This document shows, in pieces, positions 57,047-64,000 of a DNA stretch of 64,000 nt (positions are counted from its first letter, which is position 1; the number at the start of each line of letters is the position of its first letter). Source of the DNA: Streptococcus sp. (GTDB taxonomy: Bacteria > Bacillota > Bacilli > Lactobacillales > Streptococcaceae); contig JAUMZQ010000011.1 in assembly GCA_030528055.1 (NCBI GenBank), forward strand, positions 1 through 64,000. The letters are read 5' to 3'. The position numbers were made by a program, and so were the translations under genes. The notes under the pieces are model-generated. The model was not told where the DNA came from, made no database searches, and was given only the letters and a program-made list of their open reading frames with translations.

Positions 57047-59477
57047 GTATATTGAAAATAATCTGGTTTGGAATAATGACGGGGAATGCTTCGCTTACTA
57101 TGAGTTTCTTCCCTACAATTATTCTTTTCTAAGCCCTGAGCAAAAATTACAGGTGCATGATTCTTTCAGACAGCTTATCGCACAAAATCGTGACGGAAAA
57201 ATCCATGCCTTGCAAATCAGTACCGAATCAAGCATACGCTCCGTTCAGGAAAATTCCAAAAAAGGAGCAATCGGGAAATTAAAAGAAGTTGCCTTCAAAA
57301 GAATTGATGAGCAGACGGACGCTCTGATTTCTATGATTGGAGAAAATCAGGTGGACTACCGCTTTTATATCGGTTTTAAGCTCCTTTCTGGCGAGCAGGA
57401 TTTGTCCGTCAGGGGATTTACAAAAGAAGCTAAAAATGCGGCTATGGACTTTATCTATGATGTCAACCACAGACTGATGGGTGATTTCGTCAGCATGAGC
57501 AATGATGAGATTTTCCGTTATTCAAAGATGGAAAAACTGCTCTCCAATAAGATTTCAAGGAGATTCAAAATCCGACCACTAAATAAAGACGATTTCGGCT
57601 ATCTCATCGAACACCTCTACGGGCAGACCGGCACAGCCTATGAAGATTATACCTACCATCTTTCAAAGAAAAAAACAGATGGAGAAACGCTGATAAAATA
57701 CTATGACCTTATCAAGCCTACCCGTTGTCTGATAGAAGAAAAGCAAAGATATTTAAAACTGGAACAGGAAGATAGCACCGTGTATGTGGTTTACTTTACC
57801 ATCAACAGTGTTGTCGGGGAACTGGATTTCCCGTCAAGTGAAATTTTCTACTATCAGCAACAGCAATTCACTTTCCCGATTGATACCTCCATGAATGTGG
57901 AAATTGTAGCCAATAAAAAGGCTTTGGGGACAGTCAGAAATAAGAAAAAGGAATTAAAAGATTTAGATAATCATGCTTGGCAAAATGACAACGAAACCAG
58001 CTCCAATGTCGCTGACGCTTTGGAAAGTGTAAGTGAGTTGGAAAATAATTTAGACCAAAGTAAGGAATCCATGTACAAGTTATCCTATGTAGTGCGTGTG
58101 TCGGCAGATGATATTGATGAGCTGAAAAGACGCTGTGATGAGGTGAAAGATTTTTACGATGATTTAAGTGTAAAGCTGGTGCGACCGTTTGGCGATATGT
58201 TGGGCTTACAGGGAGAATTTCTGCCAGCCAGCAAACGCTATATGAATGACTATATCCAGTATGTGACTTCGGATTTTCTTGCCGGACTTGGCTTTGGAGC
58301 AACACAAATGCTTGGAGAAAAAGACGGAATCTATGTTGGCTACAGTTTGGATACGGGAAGGAATGTTTATCTGAAACCAGCTCTTGCTTCGCAGGGAGTA
58401 AAAGGCTCTGTAACCAATGCTTTAGCTTCTGCTTTTGTCGGCTCTCTTGGTGGTGGAAAATCTTTTGCCAACAATTTGATTGTCTATTATGCGGTACTTT
58501 TCGGAGCACAGGCTCTTATTGTTGACCCGAAAGCGGAACGTGGAAGTTGGAAAGAAACCCTGTCTGAAATCGCTCATGAAATAAATATTGTCAATCTGAC
58601 CTCTGAAAAGAAAAACATGGGATTACTTGACCCTTATGTAATTATGAAAAATCCAAAGGATTCAGAATCACTTGCGATTGACATACTGACCTTTTTAACA
58701 GGAATTTCTTCCCGTGATTCCGACCGTTTCCCTGTCCTTAGAAAAGCTATTCGTGCTGTAACGAACAGTGAAGTAAGGGGCTTATTAAAGATCATTGAAG
58801 AATTGAAAATTGAGGGAACGGATACAGCCGTCAACATTGCAGAACATATTGAAAGTTTTACCGACTATGATTTTGCTCATCTTCTCTTTAGTGACGGTGA
58901 AGTGAAACAATCTATCAGCTTGGAAAAACAGCTGAATATTATACAGGTTTCCGATTTGGTACTTCCGGACAAGGAAACGGATTTTGAAGAATATACCACA
59001 ATGGAACTTTTATCTGTGGCAATGCTCATTGTTATCAGTACCTTTGCCTTAGATTTTATTCATACGAACAGAAGTATTTTCAAAATTGTGGATTTGGACG
59101 AAGCATGGAGCTTTTTACAGGTGGCTCAAGGTAAGACCTTATCCATGAAATTAGTCCGTGCCGGTCGTGCTATGAATGCAGGTGTTTATTTCGTAACTCA
59201 AAATACAGACGACCTCTTAGATGAAAAACTCAAAAACAATCTGGGACTGAAATTTGCTTTTCGCTCCACGGACATCAATGAGATTAAAAAGACTTTGGCG
59301 TTCTTTGGGGTTGACCCTGAAGATGAGTACAACCAGAAGCGTCTGCGTAACTTGGAGAACGGGCAGTGTCTTATCAGTGATTTATATGGGCGTGTCGGCG
59401 TGATACAGTTTCACCCTGTATTTGAGGAATTGCTCCATGCCTTTGATACAAGACCGCCTGCACAAATTGAGGTGTAA
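57030..59477 (+). CDS. VirB4-like conjugation ATPase (Orf16, TcpF-like)
   Basis: Channel-energising ATPase of 815 residues. Walker A GSLGGGKS near 477 and the Walker B region IVDLDEAWSF near 690 are clear. I start at ATG 57030 because AGGAG lies eight bases upstream; an in-frame GTG three codons earlier overlaps that site. The start overlaps the preceding gene by 17 bases. Confidence 0.93.
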   Translation: MKYPIKYIENNLVWNNDGECFAYYEFLPYNYSFLSPEQKLQVHDSFRQLIAQNRDGKIHALQISTESSIRSVQENSKKGAIGKLKEVAFKRIDEQTDALISMIGENQVDYRFYIGFKLLSGEQDLSVRGFTKEAKNAAMDFIYDVNHRLMGDFVSMSNDEIFRYSKMEKLLSNKISRRFKIRPLNKDDFGYLIEHLYGQTGTAYEDYTYHLSKKKTDGETLIKYYDLIKPTRCLIEEKQRYLKLEQEDSTVYVVYFTINSVVGELDFPSSEIFYYQQQQFTFPIDTSMNVEIVANKKALGTVRNKKKELKDLDNHAWQNDNETSSNVADALESVSELENNLDQSKESMYKLSYVVRVSADDIDELKRRCDEVKDFYDDLSVKLVRPFGDMLGLQGEFLPASKRYMNDYIQYVTSDFLAGLGFGATQMLGEKDGIYVGYSLDTGRNVYLKPALASQGVKGSVTNALASAFVGSLGGGKSFANNLIVYYAVLFGAQALIVDPKAERGSWKETLSEIAHEINIVNLTSEKKNMGLLDPYVIMKNPKDSESLAIDILTFLTGISSRDSDRFPVLRKAIRAVTNSEVRGLLKIIEELKIEGTDTAVNIAEHIESFTDYDFAHLLFSDGEVKQSISLEKQLNIIQVSDLVLPDKETDFEEYTTMELLSVAMLIVISTFALDFIHTNRSIFKIVDLDEAWSFLQVAQGKTLSMKLVRAGRAMNAGVYFVTQNTDDLLDEKLKNNLGLKFAFRSTDINEIKKTLAFFGVDPEDEYNQKRLRNLENGQCLISDLYGRVGVIQFHPVFEELLHAFDTRPPAQIEV

Positions 59478-59479
59478 AC

Positions 59480-61564
59480 ATGAAACAACAAAATATAACA
59501 AAGATACTCAAACGAATTGGAAAAGTCATACTGATAGCAGGTGCAATCCTTGTCATCAGTTTATTTTTCTTGGCTATGGTCGGAACAGTTGCACATGCCG
59601 CAGGATTAGTTGATGATACGGTAAATACTGCAAATGAATACAGTAAGTATCCTCTTGAGAATTATCAGCTTGATTTTTATGTTGATAATTCTTGGGATTG
59701 GCTACCATGGAACTGGATAGATGGAATTGGAAAACAGGTCATGTATGGACTTTATGCGATTACTAACTTCATTTGGACAATCAGCCTTTATATCTCAAAC
59801 GCCACAGGCTACTTGGTAAAAGAAGCCTATTCCTTGGATTTTATTTCTTCCACATCGAATGCCATTGGAAAGAATATGCAGACTTTAGCCGGAGTTACTT
59901 CAAGCGGTCTATCATCAGAAGGCTTTTATGTCGGTTTTCTTTTGATTTTTATTCTGATACTTGGTATCTATGTCACCTATACAGGTCTTATCAAAAAGGA
60001 AACAACAAGGGCAATTCATGCGATTGTCAATTTCGTATTGGTATTTATCCTATCCGCTTCCTTTATTGCCTATGCTCCTGATTTTATTACGAAAATCAAT
60101 GATTTTTCATCGGACATCAGCAATGCCAGCTTATCACTGGGGGCAAAAATTACTTTGCCGGATTCCGAATCAAAAGGAAAAGACAGTGTAGATTTAATCA
60201 GAGACAGCCTGTTTTCCATTCAGGTCAAACAGCCTTGGTTACTGCTCCAATACGGAACAACCGACATAGACAGTCTTGGTACAGACCGTGTAGAAAATCT
60301 TTTGTCCACCAGCCCCGATTCCAACAATGGCGAAGATAGAGAAAACATCATCAAAGAAGAAATTGAGGATAAGAATAATACCAATATGACCATTACAAAG
60401 ACAATCAGCCGATTGGGAACGGTATTTTTCCTGTTCCTATTCAATATCGGCATTTCTATCTTCGTCTTTCTTCTGACCGGCATTATGATTTTCTCGCAGA
60501 TACTCTTTATCATCTATGCCATGTTTCTGCCTATCAGTTTCTTGCTTAGCATGATACCGACCTTTGAGGGCATGAGTAAAAGAGCTATTACAAAGCTCTT
60601 TAATACCATCTTGACCCGTGCAGGAATTACCCTGATTATTACCGTTGCCTTTAGCATTTCCACTATGCTTTACAGTTTGTCAGCAGGCTATCCGTTTTTT
60701 ATGATTGCTTTTTTGCAGATAGTGACCTTTGCAGGTATTTATTTTAAGCTGGGTGATTTGATGAGCTTGTTTTCTCTGCAAAGCAATGATTCGCAAGGTG
60801 TCGGAAGCCGTATGATGAGAAAACCTCGTATGCTTATGCACGCACAAATGCACCGTCTGCAAAGAACACTGGGACGCTCTATTACTGCTTTCGGCGTGGG
60901 TTCTGCGATTGCCGGTAAAAGAAATCAGGAAAGAGATGGCTTAAAACACTCTCCAAAAACACAAGCAGACCACAGCCGACCGCAAAGTGAACCGACCACT
61001 TCACTGGGAGCAAGGCTCGGACAAGGTGTCGGAGCTGTAGCAGATACGAAAGATACGATAACAGCGTCTGTCAGCCAATTCAAGGAACAAGTCGCTGACC
61101 TGCCAACAAATGCAAAATATGCCGTCTTTCAAGGAAAAAACAAAATCAGAGAAAATCTGAATGATTTTACCAGCGGTATCTCTCAAGTAAGGACAGATAG
61201 AGCAAACAAACGCAAGCAGAAGAAAGAAGCAAGACGACAGACGATTGCTGAACGCCGTTTGAAAATGGAAACGGCAAAATCATCTAAAAGTCCAGCTTCA
61301 TCTGTCCATGAAAGACCGACGACAAAGCAGAGACAAACTATCCAAGAACAAAAAGAACAAGAACCACAAAAAACTATGAGAGAATCTCAATCAACCAATA
61401 TGCAGGAAAGAACCGTTCAGAGAGCAAACCTGTTAAAAGAAAATCCGTCACAGCTTAGAGTGACAAGACAAGCTCCTGTAGTTCAAAGAATGCAAGCTAT
61501 AAATATAAAAAGCAGACCGTTACAATCCGCCAAAATAAAAAAAGACCAAGGTAAGTCGCCATGA
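59480..61564 (+). CDS. Polytopic channel protein (Orf15, VirB6/TcpH-like)
   Basis: 694 residues. A hydrophobic N-terminus is followed by about seven or eight membrane segments up to residue 430, then a long polar tail (about 450-694) rich in Lys, Arg and Gln. By position and topology it is the VirB6-like core of the channel. The tail varies in length between elements. It begins two bases after the VirB4-like gene and overlaps the hydrolase gene by four bases. Confidence 0.88.
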   Translation: MKQQNITKILKRIGKVILIAGAILVISLFFLAMVGTVAHAAGLVDDTVNTANEYSKYPLENYQLDFYVDNSWDWLPWNWIDGIGKQVMYGLYAITNFIWTISLYISNATGYLVKEAYSLDFISSTSNAIGKNMQTLAGVTSSGLSSEGFYVGFLLIFILILGIYVTYTGLIKKETTRAIHAIVNFVLVFILSASFIAYAPDFITKINDFSSDISNASLSLGAKITLPDSESKGKDSVDLIRDSLFSIQVKQPWLLLQYGTTDIDSLGTDRVENLLSTSPDSNNGEDRENIIKEEIEDKNNTNMTITKTISRLGTVFFLFLFNIGISIFVFLLTGIMIFSQILFIIYAMFLPISFLLSMIPTFEGMSKRAITKLFNTILTRAGITLIITVAFSISTMLYSLSAGYPFFMIAFLQIVTFAGIYFKLGDLMSLFSLQSNDSQGVGSRMMRKPRMLMHAQMHRLQRTLGRSITAFGVGSAIAGKRNQERDGLKHSPKTQADHSRPQSEPTTSLGARLGQGVGAVADTKDTITASVSQFKEQVADLPTNAKYAVFQGKNKIRENLNDFTSGISQVRTDRANKRKQKKEARRQTIAERRLKMETAKSSKSPASSVHERPTTKQRQTIQEQKEQEPQKTMRESQSTNMQERTVQRANLLKENPSQLRVTRQAPVVQRMQAINIKSRPLQSAKIKKDQGKSP

Positions 61565-62562
61565 AATTAAAACATCTTCTCATCAGCTTTTCCGGCTTTT
61601 TTGTGTTTATCTTCTCGCTGCTTTTGTTTATCACAATTTTAGTTTCTGATGAACAAGATGGCGGATTTGGAAGCGGTCAATTTGGCGGTGCGACCGTTTC
61701 TGAGGAGGTTTTGGCACACAAGTCTATGGTAGAGAAATATGCTAAGAAATATGGAATTAGTGAATATGTGAATGTATTGCTTGCCATTATACAGGTAGAA
61801 TCCGGCGGTACGGAAAAAGACGTTATGCAATCCTCGGAATCGCTGGGGCTTCCTCCGAACTCATTAGATACGGAAAGCTCTATCAAACAGGGAGTAAAGT
61901 ATTTCAGTGAGCTTCTGGCAGGCAGTAAGCGTTTAGATGTAGATTTCGACTGTGTCATACAGTCCTATAACTATGGCGGTAGCTTTTTGGATTATGTTGC
62001 CGGTCGTAGCAAAAAATATAGCTTTGAGTTGGCTCAAAGTTTTGCAAAGGAGCGTTCTGGCGGTACAAAGGTGAGCTATTCCAATCCTATTGCCATCTCT
62101 GTTAATGGTGGCTGGCGATACAATTATGGAAATATGTTTTATGTGGCTCTGGTCAAACAGTATCTTGTGACAGCTCAGTTTGATGATAAAACTACACAGG
62201 AAATTATGAATGAAGCCCTTAAATATGAGGGCTGGAAATATGTATATGGCGGAGCTTCTCCCACTACTTCCTTTGACTGTTCGGGACTGGTGCAGTGGTG
62301 CTATGGAAAAGCCGGTATTTCTCTGCCAAGAACCGCACAGGCACAGTATGACGCTACTCAGCATATCTCTCTATCACAAGCACAGGCTGGAGATTTGATA
62401 TTTTTTCATTCTACCTATAATGCAGGAACATATATTACTCATGTCGGAATCTATGTTGGAAATAACCGCATGTATCATGCAGGCGACCCGATAGGCTATA
62501 CCGACCTGACAAGCTCTTACTGGCAACAGCATTTGGTAGGAGCAGGACGAATCAAACGATGA
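61561..62562 (+). CDS. Bifunctional cell-wall hydrolase (Orf14)
   Basis: 333 residues. An N-terminal membrane anchor (about 8-30) is followed by a lysozyme-like muramidase domain (IIQVESGG near 78, NYGGSFLDYV near 138) and a C-terminal NlpC/P60 peptidase with Cys in SFDCSGLVQW near 240 and His in THVGIYVG near 290. It opens peptidoglycan locally for the mating channel. Confidence 0.92.
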   Translation: MKLKHLLISFSGFFVFIFSLLLFITILVSDEQDGGFGSGQFGGATVSEEVLAHKSMVEKYAKKYGISEYVNVLLAIIQVESGGTEKDVMQSSESLGLPPNSLDTESSIKQGVKYFSELLAGSKRLDVDFDCVIQSYNYGGSFLDYVAGRSKKYSFELAQSFAKERSGGTKVSYSNPIAISVNGGWRYNYGNMFYVALVKQYLVTAQFDDKTTQEIMNEALKYEGWKYVYGGASPTTSFDCSGLVQWCYGKAGISLPRTAQAQYDATQHISLSQAQAGDLIFFHSTYNAGTYITHVGIYVGNNRMYHAGDPIGYTDLTSSYWQQHLVGAGRIKR

Positions 62563-62577
62563 GAAAGGAATAAAAAT

Positions 62578-63489
62578 ATGAAACTCATCTATCATAACAA
62601 AGACAAGAAACAGTTTCCCAAAGAGAAGAAACCTCGTATTCATAAGGTAAATCCTCGAAGAAAGATAGTGATTGCCCTATGGATACTCTTAGGAATCAGC
62701 TTCAGCTTTGCGGTATTTAAACATTTCACGGCAATAGATACTCATACCATTCATGAAACCAAGGTTATAGAAAAAGAGTATATGGATACTCATAATGTAG
62801 AAAACTTTGTAGAGAAATTTGCGAAAGTTTACTATTCATGGGAGCAGAATAGCACCTCGATTGATAACCGAAACAAAGCATTGAAAAACTATCTCACAGA
62901 AGAACTACAAGCTCTTAACATCGATACCGTACGAAAAGATATACCGGTCTCCTCTTCGCTTCAAGCTTTTCAGATATGGAGTGTCAAAAATACCGGTGAT
63001 AATACCTTTGATGTGACATACAGTGTGGAACAGGGTATTACAGAGGGAGAAAGCAAGAAAAATGTACAATCCTCTTATTTTGTCAGTGTCTATGTGGACA
63101 GTACCGGAAATATGGTCATCATTAAAAATCCCACCATTACCAGCGTACCGGCAAAATCTTCCTATCAACCAAAGATGATAGAAAGCGATGGTACGGTTGA
63201 TTCTGTTACTACAAATGAGATAAATGACTTTTTAACCACTTTTTTCAAGCTCTATCCTACCGCTACACAAAAAGAATTGTCCTACTATGTGGAAGATGAA
63301 ATCCTAAAACCTGTTGGGACAGAGTATATCTTTCAGGAGCTTGTCAATCCGATTTACAACCGAAAAGAAAATCAGGTTATAGCTGTATTAGCAGTAAAAT
63401 ATCTTGACCCACAAACTAAGGTAACACAAGTATCGCAGTTTAGTCTGATACTTGAAAAGAATGAGGGGAATTGGAAGATCGTGAAGTGA
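62578..63489 (+). CDS. TcpC-like channel protein (Orf13)
   Basis: 303 residues with one membrane segment near 30-50 and two NTF2-like extracellular domains, the layout of TcpC, a VirB8-like channel component. GAAAGGAA precedes the ATG. Last gene of the transfer operon; the cargo promoter starts 35 bases after its stop. Confidence 0.9.
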   Translation: MKLIYHNKDKKQFPKEKKPRIHKVNPRRKIVIALWILLGISFSFAVFKHFTAIDTHTIHETKVIEKEYMDTHNVENFVEKFAKVYYSWEQNSTSIDNRNKALKNYLTEELQALNIDTVRKDIPVSSSLQAFQIWSVKNTGDNTFDVTYSVEQGITEGESKKNVQSSYFVSVYVDSTGNMVIIKNPTITSVPAKSSYQPKMIESDGTVDSVTTNEINDFLTTFFKLYPTATQKELSYYVEDEILKPVGTEYIFQELVNPIYNRKENQVIAVLAVKYLDPQTKVTQVSQFSLILEKNEGNWKIVK

Positions 63490-63524
63490 GTTGCTTCTAA
63501 ACTTAAAAACTTGTATTTTATCTA

Positions 63525-63589
63525 TTGACAGGCTAATAATAATTTGGTACACTATGAATGAATATAGAAAAATATTCATTCATAGTGTA
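63525..63589 (+). promoter_or_regulatory. Cargo promoter with a long inverted repeat at the -10
   Basis: TTGACA (63525-63530), 17 bases, then TACACT (63548-63553), a near-consensus promoter. The -10 is the first part of an inverted repeat: TACACTATGAATGAATAT (63548-63565) and ATATTCATTCATAGTGTA (63572-63589), perfect arms of 18 bases with a six-base centre. Its position suits a repressor operator, for example of a TetR-type dimer, or an mRNA hairpin near the 5' end. Confidence 0.7.
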
Positions 63590-63630
63590 AAAACAGTATT
63601 TTGATACTCACCCTAACTGATACAGGAGTC

Positions 63631-63717
63631 ATGCGGATTTGTTTAAGATGTGAAGACAGTTTAATTTGCGTTTGTCCTTTAATTAATTCACACATAAATA
63701 GTTCGCAGATGTTATAA
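63631..63717 (+). CDS. Possible 28-codon leader peptide
   Basis: Begins MRICLRCEDSLICVC and contains four Cys. It lies between the cargo promoter and the hydrolase-like gene, where leader peptides of inducible resistance genes often occur. The AGGAG site is only two bases from the ATG, and no terminator hairpin lies between it and the next gene, so it may be chance. Confidence 0.3.
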   Translation: MRICLRCEDSLICVCPLINSHINSSQML

Positions 63718-63718
63718 T
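63710..63718 (+). promoter_or_regulatory. Second candidate promoter
   Basis: TGTTATAAT forms an extended -10 element 32 bases before the hydrolase-like start. No good -35 was found. Confidence 0.4.
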
Positions 63719-63749
63719 AAATTCGGAAAAATAAAAACAGAGGGAAATC

Positions 63750-64000
63750 ATGAAAGAAAGTGAAGTTATCCTAAAACGGCAATCGACTAGATTATTTTTC
63801 AAAAATGGTGATACGGATTTTTTCTTTAATTGGTTACTAGGAATTAGCGAAGTTTTTGGCTTTTCACACGGAGAGCTTTATTACCTCGCACAAAGACTGG
63901 GAAAATCCCCAAAACCAAGTACTTAGAAAAAGGTATTTTTATCTCATGCAAACTACCTTGCACAAAAACTAAGTAATCCAGATTTAAGTGAACAAACGAA
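63750..64000 (+). pseudogene. Alpha/beta-hydrolase-like cargo gene with an in-frame amber codon
   Basis: The ATG follows GAGG. 58 codons (MKESEVILKRQSTRLFFKNG, then FFFNWLLGISEVFG and GELYYLAQRLGKSPKPST) end at TAG (63924-63926). The same frame continues without a stop to the window edge (KKVFLSHANYLAQKLSNPDLSEQT in two parts: KKVFLSHANYLAQ, KLSNPDLSEQT). The start resembles the helical N-terminus of FrsA-type alpha/beta hydrolases, in which a Trp commonly stands where the TAG lies; TGG to TAG is one base change. So it is probably a recently broken gene, or a sequencing error. The catalytic part is beyond the window. Confidence 0.55.

Larger units (their letters stand above)
52060..64000 (+). 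mobile_element. Tn916-family integrative and conjugative element, conjugation half
   Basis: The gene order from orf23 to orf13, with oriT between orf21 and orf20, and the protein sequences match the Tn916/Tn5801 transfer region. In Tn916 the cargo, regulators, xis and int follow orf13, so these should lie beyond the right edge. The left limit is only bracketed, between about 51940 and 52126. The cargo directly after orf13 is a hydrolase-like gene rather than a tet(M) gene within view. Confidence 0.93.

Noticed and set aside
57934..58509. 191-codon ORF on the minus strand
   Set aside because: Antisense shadow of the VirB4-like gene, with His/Ser/Leu-rich composition typical of such frames.
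63548..63589. Long inverted repeat as an intrinsic terminator of the transfer operon
   Set aside because: The arms are AT-rich and followed by TAAAAACAG without a T-tract, and the repeat starts exactly at a promoter -10, so an operator fits better.

Overview
The window looks like a Firmicute chromosome from the genus Streptococcus, most probably Streptococcus suis or a close relative. This is inferred from low GC, Shine-Dalgarno-led starts and several gene groups typical of the genus: rnpA-yidC-jag, dut-histidine phosphatase-radA-carbonic anhydrase, ctsR-clpC, a patAB-type exporter pair, gpsA-galU, dapH with its deacetylase, fused gshAB and hslO-dusB. The species is not proven by the sequence. 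No tRNA, rRNA or CRISPR array was seen.

Layout. 1-55 is the right end of an ISL3-family insertion sequence cut by the window edge. 57-4994 (minus strand) holds jag, yidC, rnpA, argH and argG. 5153-6560 is a complete ISL3-family element with a perfect 8-bp target duplication, placed in the U-tract of the gltX terminator. 6601-10862 holds gltX, an estA-type esterase and rnjB (RNase J2). 11187-19122 is a sugar or sugar-acid locus. It has a six-gene minus-strand operon (propeller-like protein, 2-hydroxyacid dehydrogenase, GatC-type permease, amidohydrolase, FGGY kinase, TIM-barrel isomerase) and a divergent LacI-type regulator. The permease has no EIIA or EIIB partner in the locus, and near-identical hairpin repeats flank the whole block. 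19639-34289 carries an ABC importer pair without a binding protein, carbonic anhydrase, radA (non-AUG start), a histidine phosphatase, dut, a class I glutamine amidotransferase, an oligopeptide-binding lipoprotein, clpC, ctsR and patB/patA. 34429-51831 is a housekeeping block: gpsA, galU, two B3/B4-domain proteins, a rhomboid protease, the acetyl branch of diaminopimelate synthesis, pgi, the small SRP RNA, tadA, an LTA-synthase-like sulfatase, purA, gshAB, hslO and dusB.

From about 52.1 kb to the right edge lies the conjugation half of a Tn916-family integrative and conjugative element, in the order orf23, orf22, orf21 (coupling ATPase), oriT, orf20 (relaxase), orf19, orf18 (ArdA), orf17, orf16 (VirB4-like), orf15, orf14 (cell-wall hydrolase), orf13 (TcpC-like). 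Integrase and excisionase should lie beyond the right edge. Cargo begins just after orf13: a strong promoter whose -10 box starts an 18-bp-arm inverted repeat, a possible leader peptide, and an alpha/beta-hydrolase-like gene interrupted by one in-frame amber codon.

The two least ordinary pieces are the catabolic locus with an orphan EIIC-type permease beside a cytoplasmic sugar kinase, and the start of the ICE cargo.
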